Position numbers and translations under genes: made by a program. A stretch of DNA of 7,243 nt. Source: CAZTGZ01 sp964613385. Lineage in GTDB: Bacteria > Bacteroidota > Bacteroidia > NS11-12g > UBA9320. The DNA is taken from contig CAZTGZ010000076.1 of assembly GCA_964613385.1 (NCBI GenBank), positions 1 to 7,243 of the forward strand, in the 5' to 3' direction. Within the stretch, counting starts at the first letter, position 1. Every line of letters begins with the position of its first letter. The notes beneath the pieces were generated by a model. It saw nothing but the letters and a program-made list of their open reading frames with translations. It made no database searches and had not been told where the DNA came from. This document shows positions 1 through 7,116 of the stretch, piece by piece.

Positions 1-53
1 ATCAGCGATAACTAAGATTTGAATTGGGAGCTATTTCTCTGAATTCAATCGAT

Positions 54-86
54 AAAAGGGCCTCTGCAAAGGGGCCTTTTTGTTTT
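54..86 (+). terminator. rho-independent terminator of a gene lying to the left
   Basis: A hairpin is formed by AAAAGGGCCT (54-63) and GGGGCCTTTT (71-80), with one internal G-G mismatch, a closing T-G wobble and a 7-base loop. It runs directly into a T-rich tract (77-86). This is the classic layout of an intrinsic terminator. Reading from base 1, the codons ATC AGC GAT AAC TAA would end a gene at base 15, 38 bases before the stem. That would make this the terminator of a gene entering from the left edge, but a five-codon tail is too short to prove it. Confidence 0.7.
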
Positions 87-142
87 ATGAACTTTAGAGT
101 TGGACATAAACAAGGACAAGACGACCTCTCAAAAAAAAAACG

Positions 143-150
143 CAACTTTG
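143..150 (+). promoter_or_regulatory. possible weak -7 box for the antitoxin-toxin pair
   Basis: CAACTTTG differs by one base from the Bacteroidota -7 consensus TAnnTTTG. It ends only four bases before the antitoxin ATG at 155, so transcription from it would give a leaderless or nearly leaderless message. A run of ten A bases (131-140) lies just upstream. I found no convincing -33 element at the usual distance. Weak evidence; the motif could be chance. Confidence 0.22.
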
Positions 151-154
151 TAAT

Positions 155-322
155 ATGGTAACGGTGGTTAAAAAAGGTACTCCAATTGAACAGATTCTTA
201 AGCTGATCAAATCAGCGAGAAAAAAATCCAGAAAAACTGATTTGACCCAATTTGCTGGTAAACTTGTCCTTAAGCAAGATGTGCTGTCCGTTCAAAAAGA
301 GATGAGAGATGAGTGGGAATAA
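155..322 (+). CDS. VapB-like antitoxin of a PIN-domain toxin module
   Basis: A 55-residue protein from the ATG at 155 to TAA at 320-322. It starts MVTVVKKGTP, has a strongly basic middle (residues 21-28, ARKKSRKT) and ends QKEMRDEWE. From memory, this organisation and ending resemble small antitoxin-like proteins encoded directly before PIN-domain toxins in Bacteroidota; I could not run a search. The expected role is to bind the toxin and block its ribonuclease site, probably also repressing its own promoter. The basic middle could contact DNA and the C-terminal part the toxin (inference). Its last 14 bases overlap the toxin start, the usual coupling for such pairs. The frame is intact, although the toxin it should neutralise is interrupted. 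No Shine-Dalgarno sequence is visible. Confidence 0.72.
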   Translation: MVTVVKKGTPIEQILKLIKSARKKSRKTDLTQFAGKLVLKQDVLSVQKEMRDEWE

Positions 323-680
323 ATTATTTCTTGACACCAATATTATTCTATACCTACTTTCCGGCAATGCCGAAATTGAAGGAATTATCTAAGGTCAGGA
401 AGCCGTTGTTTCTTTCATCACTGAACTGGAACTCCTGTCTTTTCAGGATATAGATGATGTTGAAGAATCTGTTTTGACAGGGCTGCTTAAAAACTGTCAA
501 ATCATCCAAATAAATCAGGATATCAAGCGAATCACCATAGAGCTGAAAAGAAAATACAGACTCAAATTACCGGATGCGATTATTGCTGCTACAGCTTTTT
601 ATCTAAACCTTCCACTTATAACTGCTGATAAAATGTTTGGAAAGATTGATGAGGTTGATGTTATACTGCTTGAATTGTGA
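309..680 (+). pseudogene. vapC: PIN-domain (VapC-type) ribonuclease toxin interrupted by a stop codon
   Basis: A single frame from ATG at 309 to TGA at 678-680 would encode 123 residues, the normal size of a single-domain VapC toxin, but codon 28 is TAA (390-392). No frameshift is involved: PIN motifs continue in the same frame on both sides. Before the stop lies LFLDTNIILYLL with the first catalytic Asp (D9). After it come SFITELELL (acidic residue E41, possibly E39), LPDAIIAATA (D89) and LITADKMF (D107). VapC enzymes cleave RNA, often tRNA or rRNA, using these acidic residues with Mg2+ (family knowledge). The break separates D9 from the rest, so neither piece should be active. No in-frame ATG follows the stop; the first TTG is at 474, beyond E41. 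A single C-to-T change from CAA, or a sequencing error, would explain it. The start overlaps the antitoxin by 14 bases. Confidence 0.82.
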
Positions 681-764
681 GTAGAAATCGGATGGCCAGC
701 CCCGAACTTGCGGTATAGCCAGTGCGGGATTAATTAAAGAAGTACCGATTATAGATGTTTCTAC
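681..764. repeat. imperfect inverted repeat in the convergent intergenic region
   Basis: GTAGAAATCGG (681-691), directly after the toxin stop, is matched in inverted orientation by CCGATT (745-750) and TTTCTAC (758-764), with seven extra bases splitting the right half. Inside are shorter complementary pieces: CCCG 701-704 with CGGG 725-728, and TGGC 693-696 with GCCA 718-721. This lies in the 137-base stretch (681-817) between the toxin gene and the oppositely oriented channel gene, which otherwise holds no gene. It could be a folded 3' end acting on converging transcripts, or the scar of a small mobile element. There is no clean T-tract, so I do not call it a terminator. Confidence 0.3.
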
Positions 765-817
765 ATTCGTTTGAAACATGTCATTAAGAAACTCATAACT
801 ATTATGCTGTTAGGATT

Positions 818-2247
818 CTATCTCCAACCTCCACNNNNNNNNNNAAATAAATTCCTGCCTTTTTTTGCTCCAGACTTATTTCAACCAACTCCATCCTCGC
901 GGCCAACGCCTCGCGCTGTGTTAAAAGCACTTCACCATAATTGGCCCTGGCCACATTGTACAACATTCCCGCAATTGACACCGATTGATTGAGAATCTCC
1001 ACTTCCTCTTTTTTCGTCTGAAAGCTTCTATTCAGATTTTCCAATCGCGTCAACTCATTCAATACTTCGGTATAGGCTTTTATGACCGTTTGCTCATATT
1101 CGAACATGGCCTGAACCTGACGAGCACCTGCTTTTTGATATTCTGCCTGAATGGCCTGACGGTTCAGTAAAGGAGCCATAATCTCACCCAATAAACCGTA
1201 TATCAATGATTCCGGATTTATCAAATATTTCGGTTTAAATGCCTGAAATCCTATACCTGCCTGTAGGCTGAATGACGGCAGAAACTCTGCCCGCGCAACC
1301 TTCACATCCAGATTTGCAGCCTTTAATTGCAGTTCTGCATTTTTAATATCCGGACGATTCATCAGCAAATTAGATGGTAAGCCGATACGATAACTCCCGG
1401 GATCCGTTTCATAAAAATTTACATAACCCACGCCCTCAGTCATCTCAAATTTTCCCGTCAGAAAGAGAATTTTACTTTTTTCAACCTGTATCTCCTGTCT
1501 GATCCGATACTGCAGGTTTTGTGTGTTCAGGCGTTGCGCAATAAACCGATTCACAGCCAGTTGCGTTACTTTAGCCGACTCCTTCTCCTCCTTCATAATA
1601 TTCAACACGTCTGTCTGAATGCGAATGCTCTGATCTACAATAGCCAACATCTCTTCCAAAGCCTTCCATTCGTAATAGGATTCGGCCAATTCCGCAATGA
1701 GCCGGGTTTTCACAAAGTTCCTTCCTTCGATACTTGCCAGGTATTTTTCGTAGGCTGATGCTTTAGCATTTCTCAATTTCTTCCATACATCCAATTCCCA
1801 GGATGCTTCAAAACCAAACTGGTGTTGATTGTACGGGGACGGCACGAATTCTCCGGATTCGATTTCGAGATTTTCATCCAGGGCTCCAAAACGGGTATAC
1901 CGACCTTCCTTGTCAGAACGCGAATGAATATTCGCCTTGACAAAAGGAAGATAGGCGCCTCTTTTGCTCATGATTTCTGATCTGGACATCTGAATTTCCA
2001 GATTCAAGATGGCCAGTTCCCGGTTGTTTCTGAGCGCTGTATCAATGAGTCTGAGCAAAAAAGTATCATCAAACCATACTTTCCAATGGAAAGATGCCAT
2101 GCTCAGACTATCAGACTTTCCACCAAAGGATTCCGGAACATTCAAATCAGATTGGATATTCACAGGTTTTGGCAACTTGCATCCTGAACCGAGCAGGAGC
2201 ATGAAACCGACAAACATCATATATTTCAACCCATCAATTGTCTTCAT
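818..2247 (-). CDS. TolC/OprM-type outer membrane efflux lipoprotein (contains assembly gap)
   Basis: This is the outer-membrane channel of the RND pump: it trimerises into a barrel with a long periplasmic helical tunnel. The start (ATG at 2247) gives a signal peptide with lipobox LGSGC, Cys23 being the lipidated residue. Two family repeats are visible: WELDVWKKLRNA (about 150-161), and GLPSNLLMNRPDIKNAELQL (289-308) followed by ARAEFLPSFSLQAGIGF. A later family motif is ANYGEVLLTQREAL (435-448). The frame is readable to Tyr467, then meets ten Ns at 835-844. Beyond the gap, codons GGA GGT TGG AGA TAG (832-818) give GGWR-stop, matching the usual YKALGGGW ending, so I end the gene at 818. The ten-N filler breaks this frame; literal translation instead gives an unfamiliar tail ending at 802. 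Restored length is about 477 residues, normal for the family. The start overlaps the pump gene by 14 bases. Confidence 0.9.
835..844. other. assembly gap (10 N) inside the channel gene
   Basis: Ten undefined bases interrupt the last codons of the outer-membrane channel gene. Ten Ns is a common filler for a gap of unknown length. If the protein ends in LYKALGGGWR, the missing stretch is 14 bases; any length leaving remainder 2 when divided by 3 would restore the frame, and 10 does not. The two flanks therefore appear to be truly adjacent in the genome. Confidence 0.95.
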
Positions 2248-5200
2248 TTTTTCTATTCATTGCTTTAACCAATACTTTCAATTTCCTCATTTTTTTGGTG
2301 ATGGACGCCTTTGAAGTTTCGTCAACCATTTCCTCTGTGAGCGGATTATGCTGTTGATTCTTAATGAGCTCTCTTCCCTCGGCCCATTTCCCGAATACAT
2401 AATACAAACCGGGAATTAATATCACACCGAACACCGTACCCATCAACATACCACCCAATGCGGAGGAACCAATGGTTCTGTTGCCAATGGCTCCGGGTCC
2501 ATGTGACAATACCAGCGGAATTAAACCGGCTATAAAGGCAAAGGACGTCATCAATATGGGCCTGAATCTGATTCTGGCTCCTTCAATCGCTGCTTCAAAA
2601 ACACTGATTCCGCTTTGCTGTCTCTGAACCGCAAATTCAATGATTAGAACCGCATTCTTGCCCAATAATCCAACCAACATAATCAAGCCTATCTGGGCAT
2701 AAATATCATTGGCAAGACCCAAAACCCTGAGCAACATAAATGAACCCAACATACCTACGGGTAGGGAGAGTAACACAGCCAACGGCAGCACAAAACTCTC
2801 ATATTGAGATGCCAGAACCAGATACACAAATATGAAAACCACCAATAAAATATAAAGTGCTTCATTTCCCCTGTCCGCTTCGTCATAGGTCAATCCTTCC
2901 CAGGCAATATCATAGCCTTTCGGGAGAGTTTCAGACGCTACTTCTCGTATGGCCTGAATCGCGTCACCGGTTGTATAACCTTGGGCCGGCAAACCCCGAA
3001 TGGCTGAGGAATTATACAAATTGAACCTGGTGATTTCATTGGGCCCCTGCGTTTTGCGCATAGTCATGAAGGAAGAATACGGAACCAATTCACCCCTGTC
3101 ATTTTGAATGAACAGGTTCAATACATCCGATGGCATCCTCCGGTATTCCGGTCCGGATTGGGTATATACCTTAAAAAAGGTGTTAAATCTGGTAAATCCC
3201 TGTTCATAGGTGCTGCCAATCATAATATTCAGGTTTTCCATGGCTTTTCCGATAGAAACACCCTTTTGCATGGCGAGCTCATTGTCTATAACCAATTCAT
3301 ACTGAGGATAGTTGGCGGCAAAAAAGGTAAACAACCCACTGAGTTCCTTTCTGCTTTTCAATGCCTTCATAAATGCCTGATTGGTTTTATCAAACTCCTG
3401 ATAATCAATGGTTCCACTCTTATCGAGCATACGCAATGAAAATCCATCTGATGACCCATATCCCGGTACTGCGGGTGGTTCAAAAAATTCAACTATGGCC
3501 CCAATGTCCCGGGTTTTGTGTTCCAACTCTTCCAGAATCTCATGAATACCTCTATCCCGTTCAGACCAATTTTTCAGGTTAATGATACAGGTACCTGCAT
3601 TCGAGCCCCTGCCCTCTGTGAGTATTTCATAACCAGCCAGGGAAGAAACCGATTGTATTCCTTCGATTCCCTTGGCAATGATCTGTAAATCCCGCGATAC
3701 TTTGTTGGTTCTTTCCAGGGTACTTCCAGGTGGCGTTTGTATGATGGCATAAATCATCCCCTGGTCTTCATTGGGGATAAATCCTGCAGGTAATTTCCTT
3801 TCAAAAAATACCACCCCGGCGATAAAAATCAATAGAATCCCATAGGTTACCACTCTACGATTTACGATTTTGTACAGTATTCCGGTATAAACGCCGGTGA
3901 GCCGTTCAAATCCCGCATTAAAGAGATCCAGAAACTTCTGTATCGGCGATTTTTTCTTGTGGTGATGATCGTTTTTCCTGAGTATCATCGCACACAACAC
4001 CGGTGTCAGGGTCAATGCAACAAATCCCGAAATTACAATAGCGCTGGCCATGGTGATGGAGAATTGGCGGTAAAAGACACCAACGGGTCCTTCCATAAAA
4101 GCGATGGGGATAAATACCGCTGTCATAACCAGGGTGATGGCGATGATGGCTCCGCTGATTTCGCCCAGAACCAATTTTACCGCTTCATAGGGTCCTACCG
4201 GTTCTACTTCCATTTTGGCATGCACGGCCTCCACCACAACAATCGCGTCATCTACCACAATACCAATGGCCAATACCAATGCGAACAGGGTGATCAGATT
4301 TAAGGTCAAGCCAAACATCTGCATAAAAATGAAGGCTCCGATAAGTGAAACCGGAACCGCAATGATGGGGATGATGGTTGACCGCCAATCGCCGAGGAAT
4401 AAGAACACCACCAACGCCACCAGAATAAATGCTTCCACCAGGGTGTGAATTACCTTGTCTATAGATGCATTTACAAAACTGGAAACATCGTAGTTGATTT
4501 CATATTTCATGCCCGGCGGAAAGTCCTTTTCCATTTCCGCCATTTTCAGCTTCACCTTTTCAATGACCTTGCTCGCGTTGGTACCGAAGTTTTGCTTCAG
4601 CACAATGGATGCCGCTGGATATCCATCTATATTGGAATAAATATCAAAAAACTCACTTCCCAATTCTATCTCTGCAACATCTTTTAGTTTAAGTATTTCG
4701 CCGTTGGGCTGGGCCTTTACAATAATATTTTTATACTCTTCGGGTTTATTGAAACGTCCTTTATAGGTGAGCACATATTCGAGCGATTGGGCGTTTTTAC
4801 CGGATGCCTGACCGAGTCGTCCCGGTCTTCCGATAACACTTTGCTCATTCATGGCTTCCATGATTTCATCGGTGGAAACATTGTAGGCGCGCATTCGGTC
4901 CGGCTTTAACCAGATTCTCATGGCGAATTGGCGGCTTCCCAATATTTGTGCCCTACCCATACCGCTGATCCTCTGCAATTCAGGCAATACGTGCACGCTG
5001 GCGTAGTTGTACAGGAATTTCTCATCGGCATTTTTATCCTCGCTGTACAGGTTCAGGTACATCAGCATACTGGGTTGTATGGGAGTAATGATGAGACCTT
5101 CGCGCTGAACCAAAACCGGCAGATTGTTCATGATCTGATCCACCCGGGTTTTTACATTGACCACCGCTGCATTGGGGTCCGTTCCCGGCTCAAACACTAT

Positions 5201-5473
5201 CTGAACCGTGGCTTCACCGGCACTGGTGGCGTCCGAAATCAGGTATTGCATCCCCTGAACACCGTTGATGGCTCTTTCCAGTGGAATCAAGGTAGACTCC
5301 ACCAAAACCTGAGCACTGGCACCGGGATAGGCGATGAAGATATTTACCCTGGGTGGGGCTATGTCAGGAAACTGGGAAATCGGACGATTGAACATGGCCA
5401 GCAATCCCAAAAAAACTATAGCCAACGACAGGGAAATGGCCAGTACAGGCCTTTTGATAAAATTTGTAAACAT
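2234..5473 (-). CDS. HAE-1 family RND efflux permease (AcrB-like inner membrane pump)
   Basis: The proton-driven pump of the tripartite system, 1079 residues (AcrB has 1049). It begins MFTNFIKRPV, typical of the family. Membrane segments are visible at about 9-28, 340-360, 366-384, 391-410, 436-460, 471-497, 541-557, 872-890, 895-917, 924-945, 972-990 and 1003-1027, that is 1+5+1+5, with the two large periplasmic loops that form the porter and docking domains. The proton relay is intact: D408-D409 in GIVVDDAIVVVEA, K939 in GLLGKNAVLIIEFA and R971 in RPILMTSFAF. These motifs point to the drug/lipophile HAE-1 branch rather than the metal-exporting HME branch. The substrate is not deducible. The cytoplasmic loop after segment 6 carries DHHHKKK (502-508), and a charged tail extends from about 1031. 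The gene lies 22 bases after the adaptor and overlaps the channel gene by 14 bases, implying one transcript and coupled translation. Confidence 0.97.
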   Translation of the reverse strand: MFTNFIKRPVLAISLSLAIVFLGLLAMFNRPISQFPDIAPPRVNIFIAYPGASAQVLVESTLIPLERAINGVQGMQYLISDATSAGEATVQIVFEPGTDPNAAVVNVKTRVDQIMNNLPVLVQREGLIITPIQPSMLMYLNLYSEDKNADEKFLYNYASVHVLPELQRISGMGRAQILGSRQFAMRIWLKPDRMRAYNVSTDEIMEAMNEQSVIGRPGRLGQASGKNAQSLEYVLTYKGRFNKPEEYKNIIVKAQPNGEILKLKDVAEIELGSEFFDIYSNIDGYPAASIVLKQNFGTNASKVIEKVKLKMAEMEKDFPPGMKYEINYDVSSFVNASIDKVIHTLVEAFILVALVVFLFLGDWRSTIIPIIAVPVSLIGAFIFMQMFGLTLNLITLFALVLAIGIVVDDAIVVVEAVHAKMEVEPVGPYEAVKLVLGEISGAIIAITLVMTAVFIPIAFMEGPVGVFYRQFSITMASAIVISGFVALTLTPVLCAMILRKNDHHHKKKSPIQKFLDLFNAGFERLTGVYTGILYKIVNRRVVTYGILLIFIAGVVFFERKLPAGFIPNEDQGMIYAIIQTPPGSTLERTNKVSRDLQIIAKGIEGIQSVSSLAGYEILTEGRGSNAGTCIINLKNWSERDRGIHEILEELEHKTRDIGAIVEFFEPPAVPGYGSSDGFSLRMLDKSGTIDYQEFDKTNQAFMKALKSRKELSGLFTFFAANYPQYELVIDNELAMQKGVSIGKAMENLNIMIGSTYEQGFTRFNTFFKVYTQSGPEYRRMPSDVLNLFIQNDRGELVPYSSFMTMRKTQGPNEITRFNLYNSSAIRGLPAQGYTTGDAIQAIREVASETLPKGYDIAWEGLTYDEADRGNEALYILLVVFIFVYLVLASQYESFVLPLAVLLSLPVGMLGSFMLLRVLGLANDIYAQIGLIMLVGLLGKNAVLIIEFAVQRQQSGISVFEAAIEGARIRFRPILMTSFAFIAGLIPLVLSHGPGAIGNRTIGSSALGGMLMGTVFGVILIPGLYYVFGKWAEGRELIKNQQHNPLTEEMVDETSKASITKKMRKLKVLVKAMNRKNEDN

Positions 5474-5495
5474 GGCTTGATCTTATTTGATGAGA

Positions 5496-6578
5496 TTACT
5501 CGGCATATAAATCCGACATTTCTAATAAGACAGAGTCCACGGAGCGCAGGTGATAACGCACCTTTTGCCCGTTCTTCACCTTTCGGATACCATCGGTTAG
5601 AATCCTATCTCCCGGTTTTAGACCTTTGGACACGATGTACAGATGTTGAATTTCCGATCCGGTTTCTATTTCTCTGGCCTGTACCCGATTTTCCGCATCG
5701 ATGACGTACACATATTTTTTGTCCAGAATTTCGAAAGTGGCAATTTGCGGTATGACCATCACATTTTTCAGGTAAACCGGGATGTGAATATTACCTGTTT
5801 CCCCGTGTCTCAGCAGCCTATCCGGATTTTCAAAAACAGCACGAAAAGAGATGTTCCCGGTTTCGTTGTTGAAATCCGCTTCTATGGTTTCTACCTGACC
5901 TTCGAGCGGATACATAGCAGAATTGGCCATTTGTAGCTTAACCTTTAGCGCATTCACTTTCCGATCGCTGCTCACATAATCGAGGTATTCTGATTCCGGA
6001 ACATTGAAATAAACCCATAGCCTGCTGTTGTCTGACAAGGTCGTCAACAGATCTCCTTCTTCCATTAAACTTCCCAAACGGGTTTCGTTAAATCGTCCCA
6101 CAATGCCGTTAAAGGGCGCTCTTATTTCCGTAAAACTCAAATGGGCTTCCGACAGAGATAGCTCTGCTCTGGCTTTATCGAGTTTTGCCTTAGCCAATGC
6201 CAACTCATTTTTGGAGACAATATTGCTATCGGCCAATCTTTTGGTGTTCAGATATTCCATTTCTGCATAGCCGACTTCTGCCCGGGCTTTTGCAACTTCT
6301 GACTGATAGATGACCGGTTTAATCTGAAACAACAATTGTCCTTCCCGCACAATTTGTCCCTCATCGGTATTTATTTTGTTGAGGTAACCTTTTTCCAGGG
6401 TTCGCAACTCAATGTGCTGAATGGCTCTGATCTGACAAACATATTCTTTAAATACCACCGTATCTTTTAACCCTACTTCCGTGGCCATCAGGGTTATATC
6501 TTCTTCCTTGTGTGAGTCTGCCGGATGACAGGCCAACAACGTTGCGGAAAGAAGAAAAAAGAAAATTTCAATTTTCAT
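5496..6578 (-). CDS. RND efflux periplasmic adaptor (membrane fusion protein), lipoprotein
   Basis: A 360-residue AcrA/MexA-type adaptor that joins the inner-membrane pump to the outer-membrane channel. From the ATG at 6578 it has a signal peptide with lipobox LLAC, so Cys17 would be lipidated and anchor the protein to a membrane. Next come the first lipoyl half (about 56-88, with GYLNKINTDEGQIVREGQLL), an alpha-helical hairpin rich in Ala, Glu and Lys (about 90-148), the second lipoyl half (ITAPxxG-like EIRAPFNGIVGRF, 151-163), a beta-barrel domain (about 185-270) and a membrane-proximal domain ending GLKPGDRILTDGIRKVKNGQ. This domain order and the length are normal for the family. It is the first core pump gene of the operon, followed 22 bases later by the permease. 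No clear TAnnTTTG box lies just upstream, which suggests transcription from the promoter before the small upstream gene, perhaps modulated by the hairpin at 6618-6637. Confidence 0.96.
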   Translation of the reverse strand: MKIEIFFFLLSATLLACHPADSHKEEDITLMATEVGLKDTVVFKEYVCQIRAIQHIELRTLEKGYLNKINTDEGQIVREGQLLFQIKPVIYQSEVAKARAEVGYAEMEYLNTKRLADSNIVSKNELALAKAKLDKARAELSLSEAHLSFTEIRAPFNGIVGRFNETRLGSLMEEGDLLTTLSDNSRLWVYFNVPESEYLDYVSSDRKVNALKVKLQMANSAMYPLEGQVETIEADFNNETGNISFRAVFENPDRLLRHGETGNIHIPVYLKNVMVIPQIATFEILDKKYVYVIDAENRVQAREIETGSEIQHLYIVSKGLKPGDRILTDGIRKVKNGQKVRYHLRSVDSVLLEMSDLYAE

Positions 6579-6617
6579 TCTTTATCTTAAATTTTACTAA
6601 AAACTAAAAAGCCTCGA

Positions 6618-6637
6618 CAACCCCGGGACCGGAGTTG
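6618..6637 (-). promoter_or_regulatory. GC-rich hairpin before the adaptor gene (possible attenuator or terminator)
   Basis: On the minus strand CAACTCCG, a four-base loop GTCC and CGGGGTTG form an 8-bp stem with a single G-T pair. It sits in the 73 bases between the small exported protein and the adaptor. Two T5 runs follow, but the first begins seven bases after the stem, farther than in an efficient intrinsic terminator. It could cause partial termination, protect an mRNA end, or serve as a processing point giving different levels of the small protein and the pump. Function is inferred from position and shape only. Confidence 0.42.
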
Positions 6638-6651
6638 AATCATCCATAGTT

Positions 6652-7056
6652 TTATCCGTAAAACGTTCTGAAAGAATGGTGTAGAATGTACAAGGCTACA
6701 TGAACCCGATTGAGCATTCTGGCTTCGAGTTCTCCCATAGCGATATTACAACGGCAACCGAATGGGTCGAAATGAATGTTGGCCTGGGCTTTTAGCAAGA
6801 AGAAATTTGGCTTCTGTTCATTTTCACCATTTTCTTCGTCCTCAGTTTCCTTCAATCCGATTTGTCCGTTGAAAGGCCAGAGAGGTTGGGTTCCGGCACT
6901 ACTTGTTAAGGTTGCAATTTGCTCATTCCTTTGTAACGGTTCATCCGTAAATGATAATTGAGAAAATAAAGAGGCAGCAAAGCTTAAGAACCACAATAAA
7001 AATATTGCAGATTTTTTGTTGATAGAAAATTGTATCGGACGAGTTTTGCCTTTCAC
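6652..7056 (-). CDS. small exported protein of unknown function, first gene of the efflux operon
   Basis: I do not recognise this protein. From GTG at 7056 it has 134 residues: a basic start (KGKTRPIQFSINKK), a hydrophobic stretch AIFLLWFLSFAASLF and a likely signal peptidase site near FSQ, then about 100 exported residues. The mature part has an acidic low-complexity patch (ETEDEENGENEQ), a CxC pair in FDPFGCRCN, and a hydrophobic His-containing end (HVALYILHHSFRTFYG). The frame stays open to GTG at 7107, but that start overlaps the dyad at 7093-7109 and lies upstream of the -7 box at 7070-7077, so I chose 7056. With that promoter the leader would be only a few bases. It reads in the same direction as the adaptor, 73 bases ahead of it, so a periplasmic role linked to efflux is possible but unproven. 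It might also be a fast-evolving or non-functional frame. Confidence 0.5.
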   Translation of the reverse strand: MKGKTRPIQFSINKKSAIFLLWFLSFAASLFSQLSFTDEPLQRNEQIATLTSSAGTQPLWPFNGQIGLKETEDEENGENEQKPNFFLLKAQANIHFDPFGCRCNIAMGELEARMLNRVHVALYILHHSFRTFYG

Positions 7057-7069
7057 AAAATAAAGCGCG

Positions 7070-7077
7070 CAAATGTA
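7070..7077 (-). promoter_or_regulatory. Bacteroidota -7 promoter box for the efflux operon
   Basis: On the minus strand this reads TACATTTG, a perfect match to the TAnnTTTG -7 element used by the main sigma factor of Bacteroidota. Transcription would start near 7063-7065, a few bases before the chosen GTG at 7056. A TTG on the minus strand (7093-7091) lies 13 bases further upstream, closer than the roughly 17-23 expected for a -33 element. The promoter may therefore be weak or activator-dependent. Confidence 0.5.
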
Positions 7078-7092
7078 AAGGAATTTGGTACA

Positions 7093-7109
7093 ATGTGAGA
7101 TGGTCACAT
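7093..7109. promoter_or_regulatory. perfect 6-bp dyad, candidate operator
   Basis: ATGTGA (7093-7098), five spacer bases GATGG, and TCACAT (7104-7109) form a perfect inverted repeat. Its centre lies about 37 bases upstream of the predicted transcription start, where a dimeric regulator would contact RNA polymerase or block the -33 region. The half-sites TGTGA/TCACA match those of CRP/FNR-family sites, but the spacer is five rather than six bases. A TetR- or MarR-type repressor is an equally possible binder. No regulator gene is visible in the window. Confidence 0.42.
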
Positions 7110-7116
7110 ATAAAGA

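Noticed and set aside
390..392. Stop-codon readthrough or recoding (TAA read as an amino acid)
   Set aside because: The antitoxin, adaptor and small exported protein genes all end with TAA, and no recoding structure is evident, so a mutation or sequencing error is simpler.
681..764. Possible integron attC recombination site
   Set aside because: The characteristic core sites (GTTRRRY and RYYYAAC) are not present at the ends, and there are no cassette-like neighbours.
802..834. VEVGDRILTA tail resembling GDRILT in the adaptor C-terminus, suggesting a duplicated adaptor fragment
   Set aside because: The DNA match is 15 of 17 bases, which can occur by chance in a window this size. The frame stops directly after it, and the GGWR-stop reading fits the expected channel ending.
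771..992. Plus-strand frame with a signal-peptide-like start (KHVIKKLITIMLLGFYL) running into the N gap
   Set aside because: It starts at a TTG, crosses the gap, and its other part lies antisense to the well-supported channel gene. Bases 818-834 are better explained as the end of that channel.
4928..5704. Long plus-strand open frame of 258 codons opposite the pump and adaptor genes
   Set aside because: It spans the junction of two strongly recognised minus-strand genes and has no recognisable domain, so it is an antisense shadow.
6776..6961. Plus-strand frame opposite the small exported protein
   Set aside because: No motif or start context. Its Ser/Phe-rich run is the antisense reading of the acidic Glu-rich patch on the other strand.
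7057..7107. Longer start (GTG at 7107) for the small exported protein
   Set aside because: It would put the start inside the dyad and upstream of the -7 box, with 17 extra residues before an already sufficient signal peptide.
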